This document shows, in pieces, positions 48,690 to 60,559 of a DNA stretch of 64,000 nucleotides. The position numbers were made by a program, and so were the translations under genes. Source of the stretch: Eonycteris spelaea (Eukaryota > Chordata > Mammalia > Chiroptera > Pteropodidae); assembly GCA_003508835.1 (NCBI GenBank), contig PUFA01000181.1:1116001-1180000 (forward strand), written 5' to 3'. The notes beneath the pieces are model-generated. The model was not told the DNA's origin. It did not search any database and saw only the letters and a program-made list of their open reading frames with translations. Position 1 is the stretch's first letter. Each line of letters opens with the position of its first letter.

Positions 48690-51560
48690 CTCAGTTTTTG
48701 GCTTAACGTCTATTTTATCTGATATAGGTATAATACCTCTGCTCTCTTTTGGTTTCCACTTGCATGAAATATTTTTTCCCATCCCTTCATTTTGAGCCTA
48801 TATGTCCTTAAAGCTGATATGAGTCTCTTGTAGGCAGCATATAGTTGGATCTTGGTTTTTTTGTTGTTGTTGGTTCTGTTTTGTAATCTATTCTATGCAT
48901 TTTGATGGAGAATTTAATCCCTTTACATTTAGAGTAATGATTGATAGGTAAGGGCTTACCACTAATGTCATTTTATTGTTTTCTGGCTGTTTTATAGTTC
49001 TTTTCTCCCTCTCTTTCTGCCTTCCTTTGTGAATTGTTGATTTTCTACAAAGGTATGCCTTGATTCCCTGCTTTATCTTTTGTACATCTACTGCAGGGTT
49101 TTGCTTTGTGGTTAACATGAGGCTTACATAAAATGTCTTATGGATAAAACAATTATTTTAAGCTGATAACAACTTAAACTCAATTGCATATAAAAACTCC
49201 ACCCTTTTACTCTCCCCGCAACATTTTATATTTTGATGCCACAATGTACATCTTTTTATATATTTTTTACCAAATTATTGTAACCATGGTTATTTTTAGT
49301 ACTTCTGTCTTTCAACCTTTGTACTAGAGTTAAGTGATTAACATACCACCATATTACAGTATTAGCATATTCTGAATTGAACTATATATTTGTATTTGCC
49401 ATTGTGTTTTATATTTTTATATGTTATCACAACACTAATTAGTATCCTTTTATTTCAACTGGAAAAATTCCTTTCAGCATTTCCTGTAAGGAAGTTGTAG
49501 TGGTGATGAAATCCCTCAGCTTTTGTTTGTTCATCTCCCCCTCATTTCTGGATAACTTTGCCAGACAGAATATTCTTGTTTAGCAATTTTTTCCTTTCAG
49601 CACTTTGAATATAATATCCCACTCTCACCTGGCCTGTAAGGTTTCTGCTAAGAAATCTATTAAGTCTTATGGGGTTCCCTTGTAAGTGATGGCTTATTTT
49701 CCATTGCTGCTTTCAAGATTATCTCTTTGTCTTTGACTCTTTTGGCTGTTTTATGTAATGCACATTCGAGAAGATCTCCTTCTGTTGAATTTATTTGTGG
49801 ACCTGTGAACTTCATAAACTTGGATGTCCAAATCTCTCCAGATTTGGGAAGTTCTCAGATATTATTTTTTTAAATAAGCTGTCTGCCTCTTTCTCCTTCT
49901 CCTTAGACTCATAATTTATAGATTGCCTCTCTTAATGGTGTCCCATAAATCCCATACACTTTCTTCATTCTCTATTTTTTAAAAATTTGTTCTCTGACTA
50001 GATAATTTCAAATGATCTGTGTTAAAGTTAGTGAATTCTATCTACTGCTTGGTCCAGGCTGCTGTTAAAGCTCTCTGTTGAAATCTTTATTTCAGTCATT
50101 ATATTCTTTAGCTCAGAAATTTCTTTTGGTTCTTTCTTATGTTTTCTATCTTTTTGTGGAACTTATTTCATTCTTGTATTGTTTTCCTTATTTCTTTAAA
50201 TTATTTATCTGTGTTTTCTTGTAGTTCTCTGAGTACCTTTTGAACAATTACTTTGAATTCTTTGTTAGGCATTTTGTGACTCTCACATCTTCAGAGTCCA
50301 TTACTGGAAGTTTATTGTGTTCCTGTAGTGATGTCTTGTTTCCCTGATTCTTTATACCTCTAGCCTTTGTGAGTGTCTGTGCATTTGAAGAAGCAGACCT
50401 TCACCTTCAGGCAGAGGCATGCTGGAACATGCTGTGATCCTAGGTCTAGTGGTAGAGGGTGCCAAGTGTGAGGGCATGTAGCACCTCTGGACTAAGGGGA
50501 TACATAGTGTATCATCAGCTGGTACAGCTGTGGCCCATGCATGACATCAACGACTGCATGATCATTGATGAGAGCTGTGGGCAGTCCACAGTGGCTGCAA
50601 GGTGTGTTAGGTATTTAATGGCTAGGGACTATGCTAAGTGGTGGTGGTGGCTGGAGCCAGTGGTATGCAAGTGTTTGGGTGCAGGGCCATTTGCAAAGGC
50701 TGGTAGCAGACACATGTGCAGTGGTGATGGCCAGGCCCAGCAGTAGGAGCTGGGACTAACTTCAGGTGCCACAAGTAGCTGCAAGGTCCCTGGCTGTAAA
50801 TGTGTACTTTTGTTGCTATAGAGGCTAGTCATGGGCATGTGCTCACCAGTGAAAGTCAGTGATGGGAACTGGGGCAGGCACCTTTAAAGTCCGAATGGTA
50901 AAGGTAACTGTAGGTGAGTGGAGCTGGCGGAGCCAGCCGGCTAAAGTCAAACAGCACCTGAAAGAGGGGGGTGAAGCCTAAGGAAAAAAAGAAGACAGGA
51001 AAGAACTTTCGGGAGGGCATACAGTCAATGCTGCAGCCTCGAGTCTATTTAGCATAACCTTTATATATCTTTTTGAACACAATAGCAAAGCACAGAGTAC
51101 AATACCATAGGAATGCTTGCATTTACATAAGTTCCTATACATCCTTCCCTCAGGGTACAAACATCCTTGCTTTCTGGGCTGTAAAACATTTCACTATCTT
51201 AAAAGGATTTCTTTAGGAGGCAAACCTCCCCTCCAGGGTCAGTAATGTTTAACTCAACCCTGCTTCCTTGAACCATTGTTTAAGCAGCCTCAGCAGCTGC
51301 TTTATGGCTCGCAACTACATGACACCTTCAGTGCCTCATAATGGCTCCCAATATGGAGCCATGTAGACCAATGGCAGAATTTAAAGTTAAACCTGGGCCC
51401 ACCAGTAGCTATGGGCGTGTTAGCTGTTGGTATATACTTATGGGGCTGTAGGGGCTTGCTGCAGGTGTGTGCACAGCAGTAGAGCTTTGTAAAAGGAGTC
51501 AGGCCAGCAACATGCAAGTGTGCAGCCCTCAGAACTTCCTATTTTCAATAGTTGTCAATA
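48690..51560 (-). mobile_element. L1/HAL1-type ORF1 and 5' UTR region, interrupted by an LTR
   Basis: Antisense old-L1 sequence is recognisable from 'ctgctctcttttggtttcc' and 'gagtctcttgtaggcagcatatagttgg', through 'tttagcaattttttcctttcagcactttgaata' and 'ggcctgtaaggtttctgctaag', to 'ctctgagtaccttttgaacaattactttgaattctttgtt'. A GC-richer 5' UTR-like part starts at about 50360. The presence of ORF1-side sequence without ORF2 body suggests a HAL1-type half-L1, or an old L1 lacking its middle. The solo LTR at 50909-51319 sits within the 5' part. No intact frame remains. Confidence 0.7.
50909..51319 (-). mobile_element. Solo LTR (411 bp) in antisense
   Basis: The segment starts TGTAG and ends CTACA, a perfect 5-bp inverted terminus of the TG...CA kind. 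It is flanked by TAAC (50905-50908) and TGAC (51320-51323), a 4-bp target duplication with one transition. Read on the minus strand it contains a TATA-like ATATATAAAGG in the second half, followed by the GC-rich downstream part ending in CTACA. L1-type GC-rich sequence is found on both sides. There is no internal viral sequence, so it is a solo LTR left by recombination. The LTR family is not recognised. Confidence 0.75.
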
Positions 51561-52859
51561 TCTTTCACTGTCTCCTCTTTCTCAGCCCCCCTTTTAAGTG
51601 TTATCAAGAGTTTATCTAAAGACTTTTTTTTTTTCTTCTCTAGCTATTCTTATTGGGTAAACTCTACTAGCATCTTCCTACAAATGCATCTTTCTATCAG
51701 TACCCAGGGGATAAAGATTCACAAGCAACCCCAAGTAAATGACATATCTTATCTTTTATTAGTCTGAGTAATCAGAATGATGTATGATTTCTTTCTTATA
51801 CTAGGAAACTCCCTCTTCAAGGATAATTGGCTACCCTTTCATATATGATTGACAGTCTTGCCAACCAAGATGCCAAATGTTGCAATTCGCCAATTTACAA
51901 ATCTATTGAGGGTGTTGTGGAAGGTCTTTAACTAAATTCACAAAAGTTGTCTCACAGCCAACTAAGTGGAATGACTCTAGAATATCATGAGTGGGAGTAT
52001 GAGGTGTGCAGAATGCTATGTACTTTGAGTAATTAAAATGCAAGTTAATGCTATTTGGACTGAGTAATGCTTCATCATTTTCCAATGAACTTGATTCTGC
52101 ATAACTTTGTGCCAATGCATCATAATATATTTCAGTGGCATTCAGATTCTTATTAGACATTTCTTTAATACTATCAAGCAGGTATCTTAAATGTAACGCC
52201 TCAAACTCAAACTTGTATCATTCCTCAAAACTGTTTTTCTATCCTTTCATTATTTCACTTAATGGCATCACCAGCCATTCAGCCTTCTAAATATGAAGAA
52301 AACACTCGATGAGCCTTAATTAACCTCTTCTTTCACTTCTTAGGTCCAATTATGCCCTCAGTACTGATTATTGTAGTATTTTCGGTTTGGATTCCCTTAG
52401 AACAGACCCTGATCCAGGGAGTAGAGTGTAAGTTCACTTGGGAGGTGTTTCCAGGAAACAATGGTAGGGGAGTATGGAAGTAATACAGTTAAGTGAAGGA
52501 AGGCTATATTATTGGTCAAGTTTCACTTGGGCAACTGAGGCTTAATCTATTGGGGAACTCTGGGAGACAGTATAGAATATATCTGAAAAATGTTCTACCC
52601 ATGGGACTATATGCAACTTCCTATTCTTCATTGGTTGAGGGCCTCTGTAAGATATTAACTCCCAAGCACTTCTGGCCTGTTTTCACATTTAGACTGACAG
52701 AAAGCCCTCAGATAGAATTGCAGATGCTTGCAATGAGAAACCACCTGCATGTATTGAGAAAGAGAAGCTGAAGGGATATGGTTAGCATACAGACAATGTC
52801 TGGCAGAGCCTAGAGTGAGGATAGTGAGGTATTCACACTTAAGGTACAAAACTTTAGTC

Positions 52860-53460
52860 TCTCTTCCCTCCAGTCATTCACACTTCCAGTCTTTGCTGGT
52901 GGAATTAACTTTTTTAAAACACCAATTTGATCACATCTTTAATATGCTTAAAAAGCAAAGAGTAAAGTCCAAATTCCTTGATTTAGCATGAATTACTCTT
53001 TACAAATCGAAAAGTTACCTTTTTAGCCTCATCTTCTGCCACTTTCTTTTATACAACTATGCTCTCTACATGAGTGCTTCAAACACTTTTTGAATTTTCA
53101 TATGCTTATGTGTGTGTATTATTTCTTCTCCCTCAATTACTCTTCCTTCTTTACACAAAAAGATCTTACTAGTCCCTTGAAACCAGCTTGAAAATCTATT
53201 TTTCTGTGAAAAATTCCCTGACCTCTCTGAGAAAATATATTATATATTCCTCTTTTTTCCTTAACATATTATATGTACCTCTACTTTTGCACTTTGCAGA
53301 TTGGATTGCATCTGTTTATCCCTTTTTCCCTCACTAGACAAGGAACTCTTCAAAGTCAGGTCTTATTTATATATATATTTTTTGCATCTTTTTTTTTTAA
53401 CTCCAGTGTCTACTAGCATATAAAAGTTACCCAATAAAGATTTATTGAGTTGGATTTATC
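52860..53460 (+). repeat. L2 LINE 3' part
   Basis: 'caccaatttgatcacatctttaatatgcttaaaaagc', 'aaattccctgacctctctgag', 'ctcactagacaaggaactcttcaaagtcagg' and 'cccaataaagatttattgag' are in L2 order. Confidence 0.85.
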
Positions 53461-54450
53461 TGGGTGCATCCAAACAAAACAGATTTTAAAATAAATGAAA
53501 GGACACTTCTTAGCAATTTCAGGATAAGGACACTACAAGCAAAGAAAGCCATCTGTGAGAATTGGGACCTATCAAAGAAATCTAGTTTATATTATTTATT
53601 ATTTATTATTTATGACCTACTTCAAAAAAAGTTTGCGACAGCTATTTTTAAGTGTTAGAATGTGTCGTCTCCAAAGGCAGTACTTCTGGTTTATTCATGC
53701 AGAACATATATTATGTTGATTAAAACAGCATTTCAAATTATGAATCCCTAGATTATAACTGCCCTATGAAGCAGAGGCCATGAATTTACTTTTAATGTAG
53801 CGCCTAGTCTGAATATACATGAACTCTTAAATGAATTTTGGCATAGCAGTGATTTTGATAATCTGTGACTGGATCTATGGTCATTTGCAATGAAGTAGGG
53901 ATCTGGTAATTATCCATTTTAATTCATTACTGTGAATAAATAAACCATATAAATCACATTCATCTCAGAACACCCCTTCCAAAAAGACGCTTTTAGTGAG
54001 ATTATTCTAAGGTCTATCAGCCTTTCTCACATGAAATTAGGTAGCCACCAAAGTTTCACCTTACCTCACCTTGATTATTTTTTAATATTCAGAAATGAAT
54101 TAGGGATGATAATAATGTTTTTAAAAAATTTCAATTGCATTACTGTTGCTGGGTTTTTTTTTTTTCTTTTTTTTATCTTTCATTTTTCTATGGTGCATTT
54201 TTCTGTCTGCCTGAGCACTAGCCTACCACTAATCTAGCTTTGGTCAGTAATAACAGTAATAACAGTAGTACAGTTTGAAAAATTTAGCAGTTAAGAACTT
54301 ATTCAATAGAATGGTGGGATGTGTTGGGGGTGGGGAAGATTTTGATCTTTTAGAGTACTTTTTGTTGTTTATTAATATTTTCTTTCTATCTTTTTGTTAT
54401 TAATAATGGTCTAATAATCCTTACCCCTACCACTTGGTGATATTTTTTAG

Positions 54451-54500
54451 TGGTCCAGATGAGTCAGTCAGCATCTGAAGAGGAACATAAACCTGCTCAG
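54451..54500 (+). CDS. EFCAB5: EFCAB5-like exon with candidate start codon
   Basis: A TATTTTTTAG acceptor precedes 50 bases that end in CAG at a GTACCT donor. The candidate start ATG is at 54459-54461 and gives 14 codons, MSQSASEEEHKPAQ, leaving in phase 0. The ATG context (CAGATGA) is weak. The eight bases before it are open in frame, so an upstream coding exon in phase 1 cannot be excluded. The assignment to EFCAB5 (a large protein with an EF-hand calcium-binding domain, testis/cilia-type expression in mammals) rests on its position head-to-head with SSH2, not on a visible domain. Its function is little known. The next two exons join in frame. Confidence 0.6.
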
Positions 54501-54867
54501 GTACCTGGCCTAAATAGGTTCCTAACCATTTCACCATGAGAGGATCTGAGATTTAGCATTCTTGGGAAAATCGAGAGGCAATATTATATTCTATCATTTA
54601 ATTATTTCTCTTTTTATATTCTGCATCAGGGTTTGTCAAAAAAAAGTGCTGGAAACAAAGGGGTCAATTAAGAAGCAGTGGCCTGATTACTGTTAATATT
54701 TGAATTTGTTAATGTAAATACTTGGTGTGGTTTTATTTGGTATAATGTTTACTCATGTGACTTTTTTTTTTAACATAAAAAAGCTTGCTATACTATAGTA
54801 TACAATATTAGTTTTATCTCCAGTTCCTTTTGGATACCACTTACTAACACTGCCATTTTCCACTTAG

Positions 54868-54930
54868 GAAAATGGAAACGAAGACAAAGAAAAGAAACAG
54901 GAAGCTACTGAAGTGAAAGAGCCTACTGAG
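54868..54930 (+). CDS. EFCAB5: EFCAB5-like exon, 21 codons
   Basis: It lies between a TTTTCCACTTAG acceptor and a GAG/GTAGAG donor. It has exactly 63 bases, enters and leaves in phase 0 and has no stop. It encodes a strongly charged stretch starting ENGNEDKEKKQEATEV. There is no domain, no predicted membrane segment and no cysteine. The composition continues that of the preceding exon. The very short intron of 367 bases before it is typical of a real pair of exons. Confidence 0.65.
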
Positions 54931-55875
54931 GTAGAGTTTTCATGGGTAATCAGATGTTAATGCTGGAGAGTAAACTGGACAAGTTAATTCTCTTATGAAA
55001 GAAGGAAAAGAAAAGATATAAGTATTCAAACAGATAAAGTGGCAAATGGAAAAGGGCAAACTCATGTTGATGATTAAGCTGATTCATTTAAATCAGCAGC
55101 AGGAAGCTTCTATAGATAAATTATTTGTTAAGAGCTATTTATGAATTATAGATAAATGAATTATAGATAAATTATAAATAAATAAAACAGAACCATTACC
55201 CTAAGTACAGTAACCACTAGTTTTTAGGGTAACTTCACCATCATTCTGAAAACATAACTTCCATGTTAATCATTTAAGTAACTTTGTGTTTAGGTAAGTA
55301 CAAGACTTATATGAGAACGAACATTTTATTAAAAAGGAGAGGCAATTGAAAATAGTTATATGGATTCATTATTGAGTTGACTAATGTGAGTCCTAAAGTA
55401 GTATTATTCTTTTAGAAGTACATAAGCATGAGTACAAAAGCTATTTTGCCATTATTTATTCATAAAACTAATCTTTAAATTCCTCAATTATGATGAAATT
55501 TTTCCACAACAAATATGGAAGGCAATCCTAATAGTAAAAGAAAGTAGCATTTTGAAAAGTCTGATTTAACTGTGCTATAGTCTCAAATTATGTTAAGTAT
55601 TGTATAATTCAAGGTTTAAGTTACATCTAGGAGAATACTCTTAGCTTGTTATTCTGTTAGCAACAGGAAGTTGTGCTAACATGTTGAGCAAATACATCTT
55701 ACTTTGTTAATGCAGTAAGTAGACTGATTACTACTTTGCTTCTAATATAAAGCATTAAATCTTAGCAAAATTAAGTTTGAATGTTTGGTAACTTCTAAAG
55801 CATTTATCTGCATTCTTTAATTGGAGCTGATGCAACTTTGAGGAAAAGCAACTGATGTTTCTTTTTTCTTTTCAG

Positions 55876-55960
55876 AGTTTACAGAATCCACCAGACAGTT
55901 GTGCTTTAGACACTGGCAACGATGTGGCAAAAGAAGCAACAAATGAAATCAAATCCCAAG
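55876..55960 (+). CDS. EFCAB5: EFCAB5-like exon, 28 codons
   Basis: A long pyrimidine tract, TTCTTTTTTCTTTTCAG, precedes 85 bases that end in CAAG at a GTAGAG donor. In frame with the previous exon it reads SLQNPPDSCALDTGN, continues with no stop to IKSQ, and leaves in phase 1. It is acidic and hydrophilic like its neighbours. This phase decides which downstream exon can be used: 62548 in its short frame directly, or the 25-base candidate at 57888. Confidence 0.65.
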
Positions 55961-56908
55961 GTAGAGAACTAGCTTTTCCTTTGTACAACAGAATTGAAAA
56001 CTATTGTTTTCATTAGGGATACATTCCTCCCAATTTTGCCCTTTTAAAATATCCTAAGGGGTGTTTTAAATGCATTTTTGGAAATAGTTTAAAATATATT
56101 CCTTCACCTTCTAGTAATACTTTGAGACAACTTTATGACTATGTACTTAAAGTGAAAATTAGCTAAGATTGCTGACTAAAACATACCAAACAACATATTA
56201 ATACAAACATAAAATGAGGAGCCCTAGTGATTTGACTTGCTTATTGTTTTTCTGTTTCTTTTTACCACTGTATTTGACCACCCATTCATTCTGTGTGACT
56301 TTTGTCCCATCCATGAAATCCCACATAATTATGCATAGTGAAACTATATAGGCTCAAGAAGGTACCAAATAAGTGGGCAAGACATTGATCTCTTTTGCCA
56401 CAGTTCTTCTAACTTCAGATACATAGTAAAATCCTGAACCACAAAAATTCTTTACAATATTTAAAATGTAACAATTTCAATTTTTATTTCAATTAATTCT
56501 ATTTGCAATTATTGAGTGTTTAGTACATGGTAGGCTGTGCTAGGCTGAATTACAATAAAAATTATTAAAGCATTTTCTACACTAGAAATTTATATATGGA
56601 TTCTAATTATAATTTTTAGATGATTGCTTTTCTCCAAAGTGCTTTTTATGTCTTTTAAATTAAACCAATTAAAAGAAATGATTTACTATTTCTTAGTGCA
56701 CATTTTAATACTTACACATTAAGAACCAAACTTTCCAACACTTATTCTGTGCTTATTGTAAACTTAGTATGATTTTCATAGCTTCACTAACTTCTAAAAA
56801 GTTTCTTGCCAAGTCCCTCTCCACTTGTCTCTACTCCACCCCCATACCAGTTTCTTAATTTTACTTCTTTCTCACTCCCACCTTCCACCACCACTACTCC
56901 ATGTGTAT

Positions 56909-57004
56909 ACACACACACACACACACACATACACACTTTGTGTATAATATATATATAAACACACACATACACACTTTGTGTATACACACACACACACACA
57001 CACA
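56909..57004. repeat. Three (AC)n blocks
   Basis: AC/CA dinucleotide runs are separated by ACTTTGTGTATA-type spacers. The unit 'acacactttgtgtata' is itself repeated twice, suggesting a local duplication. Confidence 0.95.
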
Positions 57005-57462
57005 CTTTGCCTTTACCTTAATCACTTGGGTCAGATTTATAAATGAATTCTTTCATTTTAAACATGCCAAACAGAATTGTGATCTAGGTGTGATCTAGGT
57101 AAGTTTTTATAAATTTAATTAGGTATTCCTGTTAATCAGTTATGGATAAATTTGCACCTGCAAAACTTCAAACATGTATTCCTTCATGTAATTTATTGCC
57201 TCTCTAGAAAACGTATCAATCAAGAGTTTTTGATCTTTCTTGTTTCTGTACTTTCAGTTTCTGTTATTGCTTTTCCATGTGTGTGTAGGTCTATTCTTTG
57301 TGTTTGTGCATTCTAAGTGTATTCTATTGTTTGCGTAAATCTATTCATCCCAGAATACAATATATGCTGAAAACATTACAATTGCTTGTTGTGATATTAA
57401 ATGCAATGCAATGTACTTATTTATTGTGATGAGTCACAATTAAACCTGATATTCTGAATCTC

Positions 57463-57463
<1 letters not shown>

Positions 57464-57499
<36 letters not shown>
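57464..57499. repeat. (TG)18 microsatellite
   Basis: An uninterrupted TG tract of about 36 bases. In the plus-strand transcript it reads UG, and it is complementary to the AC blocks 460 bases upstream. Confidence 0.96.
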
Positions 57500-57503
<4 letters not shown>

Positions 57504-57887
57504 AGTCAGAAGAGGAACTGTTGCTGCAATTTCAACATGTCAAAGGAAGTGTTTTTATCCCTGTTACATACTTGTCAAAATGATGATATCTTGCCAGGCA
57601 GCTCCCATAATACACTCCAACATATATCTTTGCATAGAAAATATTGTGATTAAATGTGAATTCCTCGTTTCTTTACCCTAATTATTTTACTTTTCAGGCT
57701 ATGAGCTTAACTTGCATTTTGAGATATCTTTTTTTTTTTTTTTCAAACTATCGATTTGCTCAACCCTGTTCTCATTACACAGCCCTGAGATTAACAAAGT
57801 TCTGTAGGAAAATGCCTTTTTCTATATAGTTATAGAATTTTAATCCTAGCAGTATTTAGTAATGCTTCTTTTCCTCTGCTTTCCCAG

Positions 57888-57912
57888 TTGTCAGTCCACA
57901 TTATGTAAAATG
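57888..57912 (+). CDS. Candidate 25-nt micro-exon of the EFCAB5-like gene
   Basis: It has an excellent acceptor (TTTTCCTCTGCTTTCCCAG) and a GTAAGA donor. Entered in phase 1 from the 55960 exon it is open, giving VVSPHYVK plus two bases (TG). If the next base were G, T or C the frame would go on. Joined to the exon starting at 62548 it makes TGA. It could be skipped, used with another downstream exon outside this window, or be a chance pair of splice sites. A (TG)18-like tract lies about 390 bases upstream. Confidence 0.35.
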
Positions 57913-59479
57913 GTAAGAAATCCCGATAAGACCAAACCAGCTGAGTTTCAGAGCCCTTGTTTAAAGAGAACATCACACATCTAGTTGAATAGCCCTGCTG
58001 GGTCAATTTTCACCACTTTAATCAACAGCTAGTCCCACTAATGTTACATGCCTTCTTGTGAAGAAAGAGTCTACTAAGGCTTATGGATTATAGTTCATTC
58101 CTGTTTATGTCCTTAAAGAGGGTTTTACTGAGGACATACATAGCAGTGAGCCATGTACCAAGTGCAGGAAATGATTAAAGTCACTCATAAAGCCGGACCT
58201 TTCAAAATACAAGTAAGGTGTTCTTTTGTGTTCCTACTCATTTAGTTGAAAGCGTTTACGCCCATAGTGCCTAAACGGATCTTTGTATGTTAGAAGACAG
58301 ATTAATACAGGGATAATGGTGTATATGTTGGGGCGGAATTTGAAAGGCTTTTAATTCGGAAAGAGTTTAGGAAGACAATCCTGAAATAGAATTTTAGCAC
58401 TTAGTTAGCATAGTTTTGAGCACAAAGTGAGACATTAATAATTATTTATTGAGTACACATGTAAATGAATCAATCTACCTGTAAAAGGTTTAGAAATGTC
58501 AAAGCACAAACCTGCTTTAAAAACCAGTACTTGTTTAAAACTATATTCAATTGACTCTCTGGATTAATTTGCTATTGGGGCTGTGCTGTAATTTATGATC
58601 CTTGAATTCAGAGGTCACTTAATCAAAAGACAGCTGCAGATAGGCTTGTTCAATAAATCCTGATTTACTGACCCTGCTATTGCTGTGCCTCCTTTTCTTT
58701 TCTTGGTTTTATGGCCCTGTGAGAGAAGTGTTTGGCTAGAGTTGTAACCAAACACACATCTACTTCCATTCTGCATATCATTGGGGATAATATAAGCACT
58801 AGGATTATTGCTTAGCAACCTATAATAGCCAAGCACACTAGAGGAGCACTAACAGGCTGCAAAGAAGATAGAGAATGCCCTAGTTCATGTGTGAGTTTGC
58901 TAATGAACCATGGCAGATGGGTAGATATTAATTTGCCATACATCTGTAGCACTACTCTTAAAGCAGGAGGAGGAATATTTGTCTTAGATTATGCTGGAAA
59001 GATTAGAAACAAAGAGTACATTAGAACCTGCAGACTTTAAATAATTGCTCTTTCACGCCTATTAAAAATCAAAATAAAAGCAATATGGTGAAACAGAATA
59101 GAACTCTCCCTCCCCTTCCCCCCCCCCCAAAAGTAGTCAGTTTTGTTTCTAAATCCAACTGAGAGGTAAAGGAGAACATTATCCATCCTACTCACTTCCC
59201 CATATTGGAATAAGAGGAAGAAATTAAAGTTTGGAAGGGAGTTTCATAAATGATATCCACTATGGACTAGGACATTCTTTAGATTAAATGTTGGCTTTTC
59301 TAGAGTTTCTTTATAGACTACTTAATTAGATGTTTCTTTGTTCTGACAGTTTCTTAGATTTCCTTATTTTCAATGACTTTGCTGGTGGTCAGGTTTGGAT
59401 CACCACCCATTCCTGGATCTAAATTGGTGAGGTCAGACCTATCTAAACTAAATGAATTAAGAATGAGAGAAAGAGAGAA

Positions 59480-59515
59480 ATATATATATATATATAATCA
59501 CTATATATATAATTA
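59480..59515. repeat. (TA)n tract
   Basis: Two TA blocks separated by ATCAC. Confidence 0.95.
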
Positions 59516-59631
59516 CTAGAGAGAAAGTGATCAACAGTATCACACATGACAGAAATAAAGAATGCATTAAGGAATACTATCATGTATTTTTGCAGAATGT
59601 CCTTAAATGGGATTTGTTTGAGGGCTTTTTT

Positions 59632-59654
59632 GTTTGTTTGTTTGTTTGTTTGTC
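59632..59654. repeat. (GTTT)n tract
   Basis: About five perfect TTTG units. Confidence 0.93.
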
Positions 59655-59769
59655 TGTTATCATGATTAGCCTGGGGTTATGGGTTTGGGGGAGGAAGACT
59701 ACAGAGGTAAAATACTGTTCTCATTATACGCTATCAAACATATCATATATGCTATCAACATGACTTTTT

Positions 59770-60540
59770 TTTTCTGTGTGTTTTTTTTATTAAGTTTATT
59801 GGGTAACATTGGTTAATAAAATTATATAACTTTCAGGTATACATTATAATTTGACATCTATATATGCTATTGTGTGATTACCACCCAAAGTCCAGTTTCC
59901 TTCACCTACCATATATTTGATTCTCTTTACCCACTTTGCCCTACCCCAACCCCCCTATATTTGATTCCCTTTATCCCATCTACTTCTTCCCTCCTCCCAC
60001 ATCCCATCTGATAACCACTAGTCCATTGTCCATGTCCCTGAGTCTCTGTTTGTTTGTCCTCTTCATTTGTTGCTTTTAGGTTTATATCCCACATATAAGT
60101 GTTATCATGTGATTTTCAACTTTCTCTGTCTGGCTTATTTTGCTTAGCATGATTATCTCGAGGTCCATCCATGTTGTCTCAAAAGGCAGTATTTCATATC
60201 TTCTTATGGCTGAGTTATATATTCCATTGTATATATGTACCACAGCTTCTTTAGTCAATCATTTATTGTAGGACACTTTTGTTGCTTCCATGTCCTGGCC
60301 ACTGTGAATAATGCTGCTATGAACATCGGTGTGCAAATATCTTTTCGGATATGGGTTTTCAAGTCCTTGGCATAAATACCCAGTAGAGGGATTGCTGGAT
60401 CATATAGTAAGTCAATTCTTAGTTTTTTGAGGAACCTCTATACCGCTTTCCATAGCAGCTGTACCAATTTGCAGACCCATCAGCAGTGTATGAGGGTTTT
60501 TTTCTCAACATCCTATCCAATATTTGTTATTACTTGTCCT
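59770..60540 (-). mobile_element. 5'-truncated L1 with 15-bp TSD
   Basis: The inverted L1 3' end starts in poly-T, then 'attaagtttattgggtaac', and extends through the 3' UTR with 'ttgttgcttccatgtcctggcc' and 'agagggattgctggatcatatagt', to 'atttgttattacttgtcct'. The flanks TCAACATGACTTTTT at 59755-59769 and 60541-60555 are identical, giving a clean target-site duplication. At 771 bp it is the longest of the three related L1 tails here. It has no coding capacity. Confidence 0.95.
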
Positions 60541-60559
60541 TCAACATGACTTTTTATTG

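Larger units (their letters stand above)
43230..54450 (+). other. EFCAB5: Likely 5' intron of the EFCAB5-like gene
   Basis: If the plus-strand gene starts at the CpG island, its first intron covers this stretch. A possible non-coding first-exon donor is AGAGAGG followed by GTGAGTGAG at about 43235. Between 43240 and 44290, and between 44905 and 46490, I see no recognisable repeat or gene apart from a short hAT-terminus-like stretch at 46060-46140 ('cattgcttctcaacctttttt'). Confidence 0.5.

Noticed and set aside
57038..57100. Exon-like segment ending in TCTAG and GTAAGT
   Set aside because: In the phase required after the 55960 exon it hits TAA within three codons, and its acceptor is poor.
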